A stretch of 62,088 nt of DNA from Streptococcus castoreus DSM 17536 (GTDB lineage: Bacteria; Bacillota; Bacilli; Lactobacillales; Streptococcaceae), in assembly GCF_000425025.1 (NCBI RefSeq), contig NZ_AUKZ01000009.1:1-62088 (forward strand). The letters run 5' to 3'. Positions 1 to 12,074 of the stretch are shown here, piece after piece (position 1 is the stretch's first letter; each line of letters opens with the position of its first letter). Made by a program: the position numbers and the translations under genes. The notes below the pieces were generated by a model. That model was not told where the DNA came from, did not search any database, and saw only the letters and a program-made list of their open reading frames with translations.

Positions 1-1266
1 AATTTCATGACCATCTTTTTCATCATATTTTGGTAGGTCTTTAAAAGTGTGTTTCCAATCGGTGGCGGCTGTCAAGGTGACCGTTGCTTTTTCAATGCCA
101 TCTGCAAGTAGTTTGACTTCTACCTTATCGGCTGCCTTTCCTACCCACTGTTTGACGATTGGAATAGAAATCTTATCCGTATGTATATTCGTATTTGTAT
201 TCGTAACTACAAAGCCTTGATCAGCATTCCCCGTTATTTTGGATTCATATCCATCAATAGCGTCCTCTGTTATATAATACCTACTTTTACTCGATAATCC
301 CGATTCATTAAAATAGAATTTTTCTAATCCTTCAAAAACATATTTCCAGTTATTATTTTCATTTAATTCTATCGTTTTTACTTTTTCGCTTTTCGTTACT
401 TTATTCAATGTATCGGTTTCATCATTGTATTCTTCAACTTCATACTCCCTATACAAGTGAATTGTTGCCGAGTCTCCTCTTTTTCCTATCCATTTTTTCT
501 CTACTGGAATATCAATGATAGACTTATTTACAATTGCAAAATAATCACCTCTATATTCTATTTCTGATTTATACCCCTTAACCTCATCTTCCTTACATGT
601 ATATTCAATATGATGCCCATCTGTTTTATCATAAATAGGCATATCTTTGAAAAAGTGTTCCCATCCATCGGCTTCAGTTATCGTTGCTGAAGCTATTTCT
701 TTGCCATCAGCCAATAATCGAACAGTAATACTTTCTGGCGTTGGCTGTTTCAATTTAAAAATATCGTCTTTATCTTCTTGCTTTCCTGAAATAGAGGGCA
801 AAGAGAATTTGCTCCTCGGTATCAGTGAAGGTGGTTCTTGGTTCCAAAATTTTCTTACGTTTATATCCCTTGTAGTTATATTAGTATTAGTAATTACAAA
901 CCCATTTTCAGCATTTCCCGTAATCTTGCTTTCATAAGCATTTCTTCCCCAATCGGATAATTCTTCTTTAACACTATAATTAATTATTTTGTTATTATTA
1001 TCATACTTAGGCAGGCGTTCGAAAGTATGTTTCCAATGATTGGCTTCACTTAATTCCTTAGATTCTTTTTCTTCCCCATTCGCAAACAGTTTTACCTTTA
1101 CAGAATCCAACGGATATCCAATCCATTTTTTCTCTACAGATATTGATCTTTCTTTTTGCACCACCTCTTGTGCAAATACAGATTGACTTTAGAATATTAA
1201 TCCCAAAAACATCACAAAAACCAAGAAAAATGAAGTCAGATTTTGTCTGTTTCCTCTCTTTTTCAT
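1..1266 (-). pseudogene. CnaB-repeat surface adhesin, 5' part, with a nonsense codon in the signal peptide
   Basis: Read on the minus strand, an ATG at 1266 (GGAAGGAG upstream) opens a typical Gram-positive signal peptide (MKKRGNRQ, hydrophobic FFLVFVMFLGLIF). A TAA at 1189-1191 (codon 26) interrupts it just before SQSVFAQEVV, the expected signal-peptidase region. From 1188 to the window edge the same frame stays open and encodes several roughly 90-residue CnaB-type beta-sandwich repeats, recognisable by VEKKWIG / VKQWVG starts, ELSEANHWKHTF- or DLPKYD-like middles and ITGNAENGFVITNTN ends. Such repeats form stalks of sortase-anchored MSCRAMM-type adhesins. The C-terminus, including any LPXTG anchor, lies outside the window. 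The open repeat region suggests either a recent mutation or a sequencing error. The family is clear, the ligand unknown. Confidence 0.75.
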
Positions 1267-2032
1267 TTTCTTTTTATACTCCTTCCTTCGTTTGTTGTTT
1301 CAACTTTTGGAAACAAACTTATGCTTTAAGTGTCAATAATGTTAGACTTTAATTAACAACGAATTATTAATGAATAACACAATATTACTCATCACTAATT
1401 CATTGATATACAAACAAAAATCTACCGTACATATTATACTAGATAATAGGAAGAAAAAACTGGCATTATTGACAACTTTTTCTCAAATATAACCATTTTC
1501 GCACAACAATTTTGAAAAAATTCTGTGACTTTTATAAAATAACTTAGCGCCTTTTCTTAAATTTATTTCTTCACTTTTAACTATATGTTAAGATTCTTTA
1601 TTTTATCTCGTATTTTTTCGATTCTCTTGCCCTCTCTATCTGTTTTGGATGACTGTTTTTTTCTAACTTGTGTAATTAAAAATTGCAACGTTAAATCTAA
1701 CTAGATCCTCCGATCAGATAAAATTCATCACTTCGTGCTTTAATATCTCTGCTGAACTCATCTTGATAGAAAATGCCAAATAGATTTAGAAATAATATAA
1801 AAATGCATGTGCTCTGAAAGAAATGACACGCATTTTTTTAATATTTGACATTTGCTTTTCATTCATTTACTTGACATCGTTGCAACTGGTTGCCTAATTC
1901 TTCTTGAAGTCATAATAAGAATAGACTATCGCTAAAGCGTATCATACATCACCTTTAAACCACGAAGTTATTTTGTCGTGAAAACAAATGGCTTTTATTA
2001 TATTTGTACAGCTAACGAATCCTCGTGTTTTA
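1267..2032. other. Intergenic region, no gene seen
   Basis: About 770 AT-rich bases between the adhesin start and the ydjC-like gene. It should hold the adhesin promoter. The only structure I see is the hairpin at 1799-1840. No coding frame with a plausible ribosome-binding site was recognised. Confidence 0.5.
1799..1840 (-). terminator. Probable intrinsic terminator downstream of the PTS/ydjC operon
   Basis: An inverted repeat (AAAATGCATGTG ... CACGCATTTTTTT, with a small bulge) has T-rich sequence on both sides, so it could work in either direction. It lies 190 bases past the last gene of the minus-strand PTS operon. Confidence 0.55.
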
Positions 2033-2788
2033 TTATAAATCCCTATAATCAATCAGTTCAACCTTTTTCTTATCCAAAAAGGTTTTGATTTTTGAACCAG
2101 TTAACATTGCCACTTCTTGGGGACGAATCATTGTCATGCTAGAGGTTTGGAGTAATTCCCAATCTAAGTATCCTGGATGAAAGACAAAAAGTTCTACGAT
2201 GTCTTCTGACATTTGCTCAACTACTGTCTTAACCATATCAAATGGGTCATAGTCTGGAAGCATAGATGCCATTGTCATCCGCACTCGTGATGTTCCAATT
2301 GTCAATGATTGGTTAAAATTCTTTGGTAAACCAGAGTATTTCAAGTCATATTTACGTGCTATTGTTTCCAAAGCATTGAAAAAATTCTGTGATGCAACAG
2401 CATGACCTTCAAAATAATCAGGCTTTCGCCCAAAGAGTTCAGTAAACTTCAAGTATTGGGCTTCCACCTCAAGGATCACTTCCTCATATACCACAAATTC
2501 CTCTTTTGAAGATCGATAAGTCGTTGAAGATTTAAAGAAACCATCTTCAGTAACAAGGCTCGGAATTAAAGCAGGATCTGTTAATGGTCGTCCATTGCAA
2601 ATATTGACATGAACGCTAAAAGCAATATCATAATCCTTGACCAAGGTCACTCCGTGCTGAGTAGCGGGCATATTGACCATGACCCCCTGACTCCTTATAA
2701 GACCTTGACTAACCGCCTTATGAATACCGTAGTTGACTCCTTCTGAGTAACCCAAATCATCACCACGAAAAATAACTTTTTTGGACAT
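2033..2788 (-). CDS. ChbG/YdjC-family carbohydrate deacetylase
   Basis: A 251-residue protein starting VIFRGDDLGYSEGVNYGI. The DD followed by G near the N-terminus and the His in VHVNICNGRPLT, VASQNFF and FHPGYLD fit the metal-binding scheme of the YdjC/ChbG family, which removes acetyl groups from diacetylchitobiose-type sugars in the cytoplasm. It is the last gene of the minus-strand cluster, 25 bases after the PTS permease, so it probably acts on the sugar phosphate that permease delivers. The family assignment is firm. The substrate (acetylated beta-glucoside or chito-oligosaccharide) is inferred from context. Confidence 0.85.
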   Translation of the reverse strand: MSKKVIFRGDDLGYSEGVNYGIHKAVSQGLIRSQGVMVNMPATQHGVTLVKDYDIAFSVHVNICNGRPLTDPALIPSLVTEDGFFKSSTTYRSSKEEFVVYEEVILEVEAQYLKFTELFGRKPDYFEGHAVASQNFFNALETIARKYDLKYSGLPKNFNQSLTIGTSRVRMTMASMLPDYDPFDMVKTVVEQMSEDIVELFVFHPGYLDWELLQTSSMTMIRPQEVAMLTGSKIKTFLDKKKVELIDYRDL

Positions 2789-2813
2789 GATGGCTCCTTT
2801 GCTCTATTTTTAT

Positions 2814-4700
2814 CTAATTGACAGTAGCTAAGAGGAACTCACCTGCTTGGACAGTGTCCGCATGAGTGACCTCGACATCTATAAACGCATTACTATTAGT
2901 AACAATAATTGGTGTGACCAGTGAGAGATTGGCTTGACGGATGATTTCCGAATCAAAGCTAATTAATACCTGACCTTTAGAAACCCTATCTCCTGCCTGA
3001 ACATGCGTTGTAAAACCTTTACCATTCAATGATACGGTATCCATGCCAATATGAATAAGAAGCTCTGTTCCGTTTGAGCTTGTTAAACCAATTGCATGAC
3101 CTGTTGGAAAGACTAAAGTTACTTCAGCATCTACTGGTGCAATTACTTGATGATCTACCGGTTGAATCGCCATCCCTTTCCCCATTGCACCTGTTGCAAA
3201 GACTTGGTCTGGAACATCTTTGAGAGGGATGACATCCCCAGTTAGTGGGCTAACAATTTCTTCAGAAACACTTGACTTTCTTTGAACGGACTCCTTTTCA
3301 ATGTTTTGAGCAACGATGAGATCATCTTTGGTAAAACCAAAGAAATAGGTCAAAACAGCTGTCCCGAAAAAGGCAATGGCTGTGGCGACAAGACCATTAA
3401 TGATATTACTCGAACCCCCCGCAAAATAGCCGACTACACTAAGGAAATTTGAGGCACCAGCGACATAAAGACCGACCTTAGTCAATCCCGCATAGGTTCC
3501 AGCAATAAAACCTCCTAACGACAGAATTGCGATGGTTCGTTTATATTTGAGCATCACTCCATAAATTGTAGGTTCTGTTACCCCACCAATAAGACCACTA
3601 ATCACATAACCAAAAGTTAAGGCTTTTTCTTCCTTATCCTTGATACGCAAGGCGGCACCAAGTGCCAAACCAAAGGTCGCCCAAGTTGCCAAAATAGCAG
3701 CTACCATAACAAAATGATCCACACCATTAGTCATCAAACCAGTTAGGGCAAAAGTAATCAAAACCATATGCATCCCAGTCATCACCAACAATTCCCAAAG
3801 TGCAGCTACCACAGCCACTGCTAAGAAACCTCCAATACCACCAAAGGAAATAAGCCCTGTACCAATCCATTGTCCAAAGATATTTCCAATAGGTGCAAGT
3901 CCCATCAAAATAATTGGTGTCATGACCACCATAGTCAAAAATGGCACAAAAATGGTTGAGAGAACTGCAGGAATAATCCTTTTGAAGAATTTCTCTACAT
4001 AGCCCATAACCCAGATACTAAGAACAGCTGGTAATACCGTTTGTGCGTAATTATGTAAAACTGCTGGAATAAAACCGTAAATTGTTATTGGTTTTTCAGC
4101 CAAAGTGACCAAATCAGGTACGACTAAAAGTGCACCGATATAAAGCCCCATGACTTGATTAACTCCCAATTTTTTAGCTGCTGTAAAACCGAGAAATATT
4201 GGTAAAAAATAGAAAAAAGCATTATAGAGAGCACCTGTCAGAATAAAAAAATCACTTTTATCACTGATAAGGTTAAGGAGCGACGGACCAAAAACCACCT
4301 GTAAGGTTTTAAACATAGCAGCTGTAATCATCGCAGGAATCATAGGTGTCATGCTTCCTGAAAGGTAATCCAAAGTCTTAGTTAAGACTGTTTTAATAGT
4401 CAATTTTTCCTTAGCTTGGTTTACTTCTGACGCATCCACTTGGTTAAAGCCAGTTAAATTGCCTAACTCTACAAAAACCTTATCCACCGTCTGCCCGATG
4501 ATAATCTGGTATTGCTCGCCTGAGTGATTGACCCCAATAACTCCCTTGATACGCTTAACAGCATCGTCGTTTACCAAACTTTGGTCTTTTAGGTTAAAAC
4601 GCAGGCGTGTCATACAGTGGGTCATGTTTGAAATATTGGCTACACCACCAATTTCTTGTAAGATGTTTTTTGCGATTAGTTGAAAATTATCTTGCATCAT
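2814..4700 (-). CDS. bglP: PTS beta-glucoside-type transporter, EIIBCA
   Basis: A three-domain sugar PTS permease of about 628 residues. The N-terminal EIIB domain has the phospho-cysteine motif MTHCMTRLRF (Cys29 from the chosen start). The EIIC domain has about ten membrane segments and the conserved ISGLIGGVTEPTIYGV. The C-terminal EIIA domain carries LIHIGMDTVSLNGKGF with the phospho-histidine. It takes up and phosphorylates beta-glucoside-like sugars. I start it at the ATG at 4700 (the next codon is also ATG), which overlaps the 3' end of the antiterminator gene. A more upstream ATG at 4724 is possible. It is co-transcribed with the antiterminator and the YdjC-like deacetylase, which hints at an N-acetylated or beta-linked disaccharide. 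Confidence 0.92.
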   Translation of the reverse strand: MMQDNFQLIAKNILQEIGGVANISNMTHCMTRLRFNLKDQSLVNDDAVKRIKGVIGVNHSGEQYQIIIGQTVDKVFVELGNLTGFNQVDASEVNQAKEKLTIKTVLTKTLDYLSGSMTPMIPAMITAAMFKTLQVVFGPSLLNLISDKSDFFILTGALYNAFFYFLPIFLGFTAAKKLGVNQVMGLYIGALLVVPDLVTLAEKPITIYGFIPAVLHNYAQTVLPAVLSIWVMGYVEKFFKRIIPAVLSTIFVPFLTMVVMTPIILMGLAPIGNIFGQWIGTGLISFGGIGGFLAVAVVAALWELLVMTGMHMVLITFALTGLMTNGVDHFVMVAAILATWATFGLALGAALRIKDKEEKALTFGYVISGLIGGVTEPTIYGVMLKYKRTIAILSLGGFIAGTYAGLTKVGLYVAGASNFLSVVGYFAGGSSNIINGLVATAIAFFGTAVLTYFFGFTKDDLIVAQNIEKESVQRKSSVSEEIVSPLTGDVIPLKDVPDQVFATGAMGKGMAIQPVDHQVIAPVDAEVTLVFPTGHAIGLTSSNGTELLIHIGMDTVSLNGKGFTTHVQAGDRVSKGQVLISFDSEIIRQANLSLVTPIIVTNSNAFIDVEVTHADTVQAGEFLLATVN

Positions 4701-5535
4701 TTTTTCTTCTTTCATTTTTATCATACAGACGGTTGATGTGGATCATGAGATATAACAGTTCATCTCCCGTCATTTTCAAGCAATAAGATTGATTAATTAC
4801 TTGACCAATCTTATAAGCAACTGTATAGATTTCATTTTTTTCATGTTTAAGACTCTCTAAAATACTGCTATTATCATCCATAAATTGTTCTCCCCCACGC
4901 ATGTGCATGATATAGTAACGAATATGGTTTTTAAAGCGATTATAGTTGAACTCATCACGATTTATCTGGATATGAAGTGACTGCTCAATAATCTGAGTTA
5001 CTTGCTCAATGGTATCCTCCAACCGCAACTCTTCTTGAGATTGTTTGAACTCTGTTTGACTGGTCACAAAATGCATTGCTAAAGTTGTAATCTCACTTTT
5101 AGGCAAAACAACACCTAACTGTTCCTTTAGCATCTCACGTGCTTGTTCACCCAAACGTGTTTCAAGAGGATAGAGTTTCTCAACTTCATGGGAAAACAGT
5201 AATTTCATCTCTTGATAATTATTAAGCCGCTGAATAGCAAAGTGAATATGGTCGGCTAGGCTAAAGACTAATGTCGGGTTCAGTCGTCCTTGAAGTTCTT
5301 TCTGGGCCATCGTAACAATCATAACACTGACTGTCACAATTATTTCAGGCAACTCAGTCAACAATTGTTCAAAATGCCTTTCCAATTTGTAAAATGTCAT
5401 ATCAATCATTGTCAAATCCGTTAAGATATACGGCATCTTTGGAAAGCCAATTCCCTTTCCAAAAGCAATTAAGCTTCGACCATTGCCGTCAATACATTCT
5501 GCAACATTATTGTTAATTTTCTTAACAACTTCCAT
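4687..5535 (-). CDS. licT: BglG/LicT-family transcription antiterminator
   Basis: A 282-residue RNA-binding antiterminator. Residues 1-55 form the CAT domain (KKINNNVAECIDGNGRSLIAFGKGIGF), which binds an RNA hairpin. Two PRD domains follow, with phosphorylatable histidines in LADHIHFAIQRL and in LYLMIHINRL. The family is controlled by PTS phosphorylation: without substrate the EIIB phosphorylates and inactivates it. The target RAT/terminator is immediately upstream at 5567-5643, so the gene controls its own operon. The stop codon overlaps the permease start. Confidence 0.93.
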   Translation of the reverse strand: MEVVKKINNNVAECIDGNGRSLIAFGKGIGFPKMPYILTDLTMIDMTFYKLERHFEQLLTELPEIIVTVSVMIVTMAQKELQGRLNPTLVFSLADHIHFAIQRLNNYQEMKLLFSHEVEKLYPLETRLGEQAREMLKEQLGVVLPKSEITTLAMHFVTSQTEFKQSQEELRLEDTIEQVTQIIEQSLHIQINRDEFNYNRFKNHIRYYIMHMRGGEQFMDDNSSILESLKHEKNEIYTVAYKIGQVINQSYCLKMTGDELLYLMIHINRLYDKNERRKNDAR

Positions 5536-5566
5536 GATAACTTCCTTCCAAACTCATTTATTTAAC

Positions 5567-5643
5567 ATAAAAAAACTCTTCAAAGACATACCACACCCCT
5601 TACTTTTGGATATTTGGTAATGCCTCCCGAAGAGTTACAATCC
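5567..5643 (-). promoter_or_regulatory. RAT antiterminator overlapping an intrinsic terminator
   Basis: On the minus strand GGATTGTAACTCTTCGGGAGG...CATTACC (5616-5643) matches the ribonucleic antiterminator (RAT) pattern bound by BglG/LicT proteins. Its AACTCTTC arm can instead pair with GAAGAGTT ahead of a T7 run (5567-5581), forming the leader terminator. This is the standard mutually exclusive switch for inducible beta-glucoside operons. Confidence 0.9.
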
Positions 5644-5662
5644 GTTTATTAAATTATTAATC

Positions 5663-5691
5663 AGTTTAACAAAAAATGGTAACGCTGTCAA
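5663..5691 (-). promoter_or_regulatory. Promoter of the beta-glucoside operon with an overlapping cre-like box
   Basis: Minus strand TTGACA (5686-5691), a 17-base spacer and TAAACT (5663-5668). TTGACAGCGTTACCAT (5676-5691) matches the CcpA operator pattern WTGNAANCGNWNNCAW with one mismatch and covers the -35 box, suggesting glucose repression by CcpA. Confidence 0.75.
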
Positions 5692-5984
5692 TAGAGACTT
5701 GATCATTTTCCACGACAGGCACATGAAAAATTTCAAATAATGAGTTAAGTTCCCTACTCCAGATAACACCAAACAAGGAAAATTCACTTCACAACTCACT
5801 ATAAGCATCTATCGCTAGTAGCTAGAAAAAATATTCTTTTACTAACAGAATAATTCATTTATATTATGTTGTAGGCAGAATCGGTAAGGTGTTTCTAAAA
5901 GATCATTGCGGTTCATTAAGACGACCGACACAAACAAAAATTTGAAAACCTTTCACTTGCAGAAAAAAGAAATAGAGAAAGTGG

Positions 5985-7352
<1,368 letters not shown>

Positions 7353-7375
7353 CTATTGATTTAAGTATAATCAAT

Positions 7376-7404
7376 ATTATAAATTTTCAGAATATTCCTG
7401 TCAA
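7376..7404 (-). promoter_or_regulatory. gdhA promoter
   Basis: Minus strand consensus-like sigma-70 promoter: TTGACA (7399-7404), 17-base spacer, TATAAT (7376-7381), 42 bases before the gdhA start codon. Confidence 0.8.
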
Positions 7405-7447
7405 GTTCTGCGCTTGCAGAGCTAAAAGTGTTCTCAAAATGATCAGT

Positions 7448-7479
7448 AAAAAACAGTCTCCTCAATATGGGGAGACTGT
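7448..7479 (-). terminator. Intrinsic terminator after the ABC-F gene
   Basis: Perfect 8-bp stem CAGTCTCC (7454-7461) / GGAGACTG (7471-7478), followed on the minus strand by a T6 run. It lies 85 bases past the stop of the ABC-F gene and just upstream of the gdhA promoter. Confidence 0.85.
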
Positions 7480-7562
7480 CAAACATGCCACTATTATTTT
7501 AACCAAATTATGATAGCCTTTTTATTGCCAGTCTCGCATGAAAAACGATCGTAACATACAAT

Positions 7563-9434
7563 TTATACCTCTAATCCACTGAGATAATCAAAACGGTCAT
7601 AGGCTTCTAATAAGTCAAGATTCCATTGTTCTAGCTCTCGTTGCAACTGAGCCAGTTGACCATAGTCACTAGCAACTTCTGACATCTTATTTTCTATTTC
7701 TTCTATTTTCGTTTCGATGTCAGTAATTTTATCTTCAATCCCTGACCACTCTTGCTTTTCAAGATAAGACATCCTCTTCTTTGCCACCTTTTGAGAACGT
7801 TTATTTTCTTGAACCACAGTCGGTTTAGTCATCTCTACCTTTTCTTTTTCAAAAGTTTTTTCATCAAGGTAATCGCTATAATTGCCATAAAAAACAGCAA
7901 TGTTCCCTTCTTCAAAAGCTAAGATTTTAGTAGCTACCTTATCCAAGAAATAACGGTCGTGACTGACAGTGATAACAGGACCAGAAAAGTTCGCCAGAAA
8001 ATTTTCTAAAACCGTCAAGGTTGCAATATCTAAATCATTAGTCGGTTCATCAAGAAGTAAAACATTTGGTTTTTCAATAAGGAGTTTCAGTAGATAAAGA
8101 CGCTTTTTCTCTCCACCTGATAACTTTGAAATCAAGGTACCGTGACTAGATCTCGGAAAGAGGAATTGTTCCAATAATTCACTGATACTGGTTGACCCTA
8201 CATTCGTCTTGACTTCATCAGCTACTTCTTGAAGGTAGCTAATAACACGTTTATTACCGTCCATATCTTTAATTTGCTGCGAGAAATAAGCCACTCGGAT
8301 GGTTTCACCAATATCAAGTTTACCAGATGTTGGTTTAAGATCACCATTAATTAAACTCAAAAGGGTTGTTTTTCCAACCCCATTATCACCAACAATACCA
8401 ATACGATCCTTGCTTTGAATAATCAAATTAAACCGATGAATTAACTGTCGATCTCCATAAGCAAAAGAAAGCTCTTCAAAATGAATAACCTTTTTCCCTA
8501 TCCGGCTTATCTCAAAAGACATTTCCAGTTGATCTGTCGACTTGTTTTGATGAACCTCTTTTTTAAGATCTGTAAAACGATTAATTCTTGCTTGTTGCTT
8601 GGTGGCACGCGCCTGTGGCTGAGTCCTCATCCAAGTTAATTCTTGCTTATATAATTGCTTTTTCTTATGCAAACTGGTAGCATCACGGTCATCTTGCTCT
8701 GCCTTTAGCCTCACATAGTCCTGGTAATTTCCCTGATATTCTGTCAGCCCAGCCTTATCCAATTCAAAAATACGAGTGGCTACATGATCCAAGAAATAAC
8801 GGTCATGGGTGATAAAGAGGACTGTTTTTTTAGAATGCTTCAAATAATGAGTTAGCCAAGCAATGGTATCAATATCTAAGTGGTTAGTTGGCTCATCTAA
8901 TAGTAACAAATCAGCCGATCCCAAAAGGACTTGTGCCAACTGAACACGTCTTTTCATCCCTCCAGATAAATGACCTACCTTTTGATTAAGGTTTTGAATA
9001 CCAAGTTTAGATAAAACCGTTTTGACATCACTTTCTATTGACCAAACATCTAATCTATCCATTTCAGACATCAACATTTCTAACTTCTCTTGATTATTTT
9101 CAGAATAGTTAGTCGTTAACCATTCGTATTGACGAATCAGCTGTATCTCTTTCAAGTCTGAAGACAAAACGGTATCTAAAACCGAATCGGTGTCATTAAA
9201 TTCAGGGTCTTGCGTCAGATAAGAAATCTTGTAATCGCTGGCTTTTGAAAAGGGGGAAACATCCCCATCAAAACCAAGTTTTCCTGACAAAACATCTAAG
9301 AGGGTTGTTTTTCCTGCTCCGTTTACCCCAATAATTCCAATCCGATCTAGCTCATGAATGATAAAGGAAATATCCTGAAAGACCGTTTTGTCTCCAACCG
9401 ATTTTGTGAGTTTTTCCACCAAAAAATGGCTCAT
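7563..9434 (-). CDS. ABC-F family ATPase (Uup/EttA-like)
   Basis: A 623-residue soluble protein with two ABC ATPase domains and no membrane segments. Domain 1 has Walker [12 protein letters not shown], signature LSGGMKRR and Walker [13 protein letters not shown]. Domain 2 has [19 protein letters not shown] and [11 protein letters not shown]. The linker between them contains the [21 protein letters not shown] helix pair typical of ABC-F translation factors, and the C-terminal coiled coil ([25 protein letters not shown]) suggests the Uup-type subgroup. These proteins act at the ribosomal E site rather than in transport. The start codon overlaps the cca stop by 4 bases. Whether it gives antibiotic protection cannot be told. 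Confidence 0.88.
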   Translation of the reverse strand: MSHFLVEKLTKSVGDKTVFQDISFIIHELDRIGIIGVNGAGKTTLLDVLSGKLGFDGDVSPFSKASDYKISYLTQDPEFNDTDSVLDTVLSSDLKEIQLIRQYEWLTTNYSENNQEKLEMLMSEMDRLDVWSIESDVKTVLSKLGIQNLNQKVGHLSGGMKRRVQLAQVLLGSADLLLLDEPTNHLDIDTIAWLTHYLKHSKKTVLFITHDRYFLDHVATRIFELDKAGLTEYQGNYQDYVRLKAEQDDRDATSLHKKKQLYKQELTWMRTQPQARATKQQARINRFTDLKKEVHQNKSTDQLEMSFEISRIGKKVIHFEELSFAYGDRQLIHRFNLIIQSKDRIGIVGDNGVGKTTLLSLINGDLKPTSGKLDIGETIRVAYFSQQIKDMDGNKRVISYLQEVADEVKTNVGSTSISELLEQFLFPRSSHGTLISKLSGGEKKRLYLLKLLIEKPNVLLLDEPTNDLDIATLTVLENFLANFSGPVITVSHDRYFLDKVATKILAFEEGNIAVFYGNYSDYLDEKTFEKEKVEMTKPTVVQENKRSQKVAKKRMSYLEKQEWSGIEDKITDIETKIEEIENKMSEVASDYGQLAQLQRELEQWNLDLLEAYDRFDYLSGLEV

Positions 9435-10639
9435 TTTGCTAATTCCTCTCTAACAAAAGTGTTAATCATAACTGGATCATTGTCTAATCGACCTTCTACA
9501 ATGGCTGATTCAATTTTTGCAAGCATATGACCGAGTTGAGGTCCCGGTGTCATACCAAAGGTTTGAATCAAGTGAGACCCATTGATGGCAATATCATGTT
9601 TATCATGAATGGCTAAGGCTTGATTGAGTTGCCCAATACGTGTCATATCAACCTCAAATCCCTGTGCTTGACGAAGTTCTTCAACTAGCACTGCCAATTT
9701 CTCGCCATATCGGTAAATATCTGATTTTTGAAAGGGTCTTTCTTGTCGAATGGCATAGAGGGTCACCAAATTTGTAACACAATGTTGAAAATCATTTGAT
9801 GTTTTCCAAGCCTTTAAGAACTGTTTAGGATTACCAACCTCAAGATTAATCATAAGGCAAGCCCAAGCTTGATGATTATCCGTAAAAGTAAACGCATTAG
9901 ATAAAGAGCCTGTCATTTGCTTCAAAGCCACCTCTTGATTTTTCAAACCAGGTAAATATTGATAGGCTTGACAAGCAATCATAGCAGAAATTCCCTTACG
10001 CCAATGAGGAGCTGTTAATAATTTATCAAACTCAATAAAAGACCGCTCCACAGAAATTTTTTCTAATAAAAACGAATGACTTTTCATGGCATCAAAAGTT
10101 GCTTCTTCAATCTCAAAATCTAAACTAGCCGCAAAGCGAAAACCTCTCATAATGCGTAGAGCATCTTCTTCAAAACGTTCTTGAGCGCTACCGACAGCTC
10201 GTAATCGTTTTTGCTCTAAATCTTTTAAACCTGTAAATTTATCAATGACTTGACCATTGTCATCTAAGGCTAAGGCATTGACTGTAAAATCTCTTCGTTT
10301 TAAGTCTTCTTCCAAAGAGCGCACAAATGAAACCTGACTCGGACGACGGTAATCCACATAAACATCTTCTGTCCTAAAGGTTGTAATTTCATAGTCATCA
10401 CCGTTTTCTAAGACGAGAACTGTCCCATGTTCGATGCCAACATCAACCGTTCTGGAAAAAATGGTCTTAGTCTCCTCTGGATATGAGCTAGTCGCAATAT
10501 CAACATCATGGATAGGGCGTTCTAACAAAGCATCCCTAACACTACCTCCAACAAAGTAGGCTTCATAACCAGCTTCTTTAATTTTTTTCAGTATTGGTAA
10601 AGCCTTCTGAAATTCAGAAGGCATCGTCATTAATTTCAT
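9431..10639 (-). CDS. cca: CCA tRNA nucleotidyltransferase
   Basis: Adds or repairs the 3'-CCA end of tRNAs in the cytoplasm. The class II nucleotidyltransferase head is clear: [21 protein letters not shown] with the two catalytic aspartates in DVD, then [12 protein letters not shown] and the [18 protein letters not shown] neck motif. From the ATG at 10639 ([10 protein letters not shown]) the protein is 402 residues, normal for streptococcal Cca. An in-frame ATG 33 bases upstream is less likely. Co-transcribed with the ABC-F gene (4-base overlap). Confidence 0.93.
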   Translation of the reverse strand: MKLMTMPSEFQKALPILKKIKEAGYEAYFVGGSVRDALLERPIHDVDIATSSYPEETKTIFSRTVDVGIEHGTVLVLENGDDYEITTFRTEDVYVDYRRPSQVSFVRSLEEDLKRRDFTVNALALDDNGQVIDKFTGLKDLEQKRLRAVGSAQERFEEDALRIMRGFRFAASLDFEIEEATFDAMKSHSFLLEKISVERSFIEFDKLLTAPHWRKGISAMIACQAYQYLPGLKNQEVALKQMTGSLSNAFTFTDNHQAWACLMINLEVGNPKQFLKAWKTSNDFQHCVTNLVTLYAIRQERPFQKSDIYRYGEKLAVLVEELRQAQGFEVDMTRIGQLNQALAIHDKHDIAINGSHLIQTFGMTPGPQLGHMLAKIESAIVEGRLDNDPVMINTFVREELAK

Positions 10640-10774
10640 ATTTTCTAACCTACCATCCAACAGGTTTGACAAGCCTATTTGTCAAAATTACTAAATCATC
10701 AACAACTGCTACTATCAACTGATGTCTTAATCATCGTTTCAGAATTAGAGAGTTTGCTTTGCCCAAATCAAATA

Positions 10775-11623
10775 CTAGACGTGAGGGGTAACACCAAAAG
10801 CGACTGCCCCTTCTCCAAGATGTGTTGCAATAACAGCACCAAAATGCGCCTCTTCAATAGCACATTGACAGCCACTATCAAGCAACAGTTGTCTTAAATA
10901 ATCAGCTTTATCTTGTGCTCTTGAATGAATGATTGAAACCTCGTAGTCACCCTCTTCGGTTAAATCCTTTAAAATATCAACCAAGCGTCTCATGGCTTTC
11001 TTTTCCGTTCTCACTTTTTCATAAACCACAATTTTTCCTTCATCATTAAAATAAAGAATTGGCTTAATACTCAACAAGTTTCCAAGTAAGGCAGAACCAT
11101 TTGATAAACGCCCCCCTTTAACCAAATGATTAAGATCATCAACCATGATAAAAGCTGTTGTGTCATCAATTTGCTTTTGCAATCTGTCTAAAATAGCTTG
11201 AAAAGTCATCTCTTGACTGGCCCAATCCAATACATTTTTCACCATACTGCCAAGCGGTGCGGACGTTATTTTACTATCTGGAAAAGCAATTGTCAATTCA
11301 GGATGTTCTTCAATCAAAAACTGAATATTTTGCCAAAATCCTGAGATACCACTTGCTAAAAACAGACCGATAACATGAGTATATCCTTTGGAAGGTAAAA
11401 GTTCTAAAAGGTTATCCAATTCAGATAGACTTGGCTGACTCGTCTTAGGAAGATCCTGTGATACTGCCATCTTTTGATAAAAATCATCAATAGTCAGGTT
11501 ATGCCCTTCAAAATAAGTTTCACCATCAATAATAATCGGAATATCAAGACTAAAAATCGCATCATGATTTTTCAGGCTTGCCGGTAGTGCTACTGTACTA
11601 TCTGTAATGACTGCTAATTTCAT
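10775..11623 (-). CDS. DegV family fatty-acid-binding protein
   Basis: A 282-residue DegV protein. It begins MKLAVITDSTVALP and has TSQPSLSEL (the conserved TSQP lipid-binding loop), the central SGISGFWQN segment, LVKGGRLSNGSALLGNLLSIKPIL and a C-terminal IEEAHFGAVIATHLGEGAV. Such proteins bind a fatty acid and, as FakB, present it to the kinase FakA. Which fatty acid this paralogue prefers cannot be read. Its start overlaps the stop of the upstream DUF1149 gene by one base. Confidence 0.9.
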   Translation of the reverse strand: MKLAVITDSTVALPASLKNHDAIFSLDIPIIIDGETYFEGHNLTIDDFYQKMAVSQDLPKTSQPSLSELDNLLELLPSKGYTHVIGLFLASGISGFWQNIQFLIEEHPELTIAFPDSKITSAPLGSMVKNVLDWASQEMTFQAILDRLQKQIDDTTAFIMVDDLNHLVKGGRLSNGSALLGNLLSIKPILYFNDEGKIVVYEKVRTEKKAMRRLVDILKDLTEEGDYEVSIIHSRAQDKADYLRQLLLDSGCQCAIEEAHFGAVIATHLGEGAVAFGVTPHV

Positions 11624-12003
11624 TAATTTTTAAACTCCAAATTTATACCAGGACGATCCAAGGCAATTTCTGTAACTTCATAAGTCAAGCGCTTAACAAT
11701 ATCCAATAAAGGAGCGGCTAAAGATTCGACTTCTTCCTGATTAAATTCACTCGGTTTATCAACCAAACGGTCCAAAATACGAACCATCTGTGAAATCACA
11801 CCACTAATCACAAACTCTTCTTTCACGATCACAAATTGTAAAACGGAAACAATAGCAGTTTCTTTTTGCACTTTATCTTTATTGATTAATTGAAAAGTCA
11901 CTTCAAAATTCGTTTCAGGTATTCCATTTTCTTTTTCCCATTCGAGATTTCTAGCATCATAGTGGTATTGGTTGACAAATTCTTTTTCACGAACTAATTT
12001 CAT
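11623..12003 (-). CDS. DUF1149 family protein
   Basis: A small acidic cytoplasmic protein (MKLVREKEFVNQYHYDARNLEW...) of the streptococcal DUF1149 family, roughly 126 residues. I start it at the ATG at 12003 because GAGGAG lies 9 bases before it. A more upstream ATG at 12036 lacks a good ribosome-binding site. It shares a stop/start overlap with degV, so the two are one transcript. The molecular function of the family is not known to me. The beta-rich, SecB-like look (NFEVTFQLINKD, TAIVSVLQFVIV) is only an impression. Confidence 0.8.
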   Translation of the reverse strand: MKLVREKEFVNQYHYDARNLEWEKENGIPETNFEVTFQLINKDKVQKETAIVSVLQFVIVKEEFVISGVISQMVRILDRLVDKPSEFNQEEVESLAAPLLDIVKRLTYEVTEIALDRPGINLEFKN

Positions 12004-12074
12004 GTGTTCTTTCTCCTCGGTGGTAATATGACTCATTATAGCATAGATTTGAAGATTATTAAAGTAGGCTTAAA

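Noticed and set aside
647..1352. Plus-strand frames across the adhesin
   Set aside because: They oppose an open CnaB-repeat frame and have no family features.
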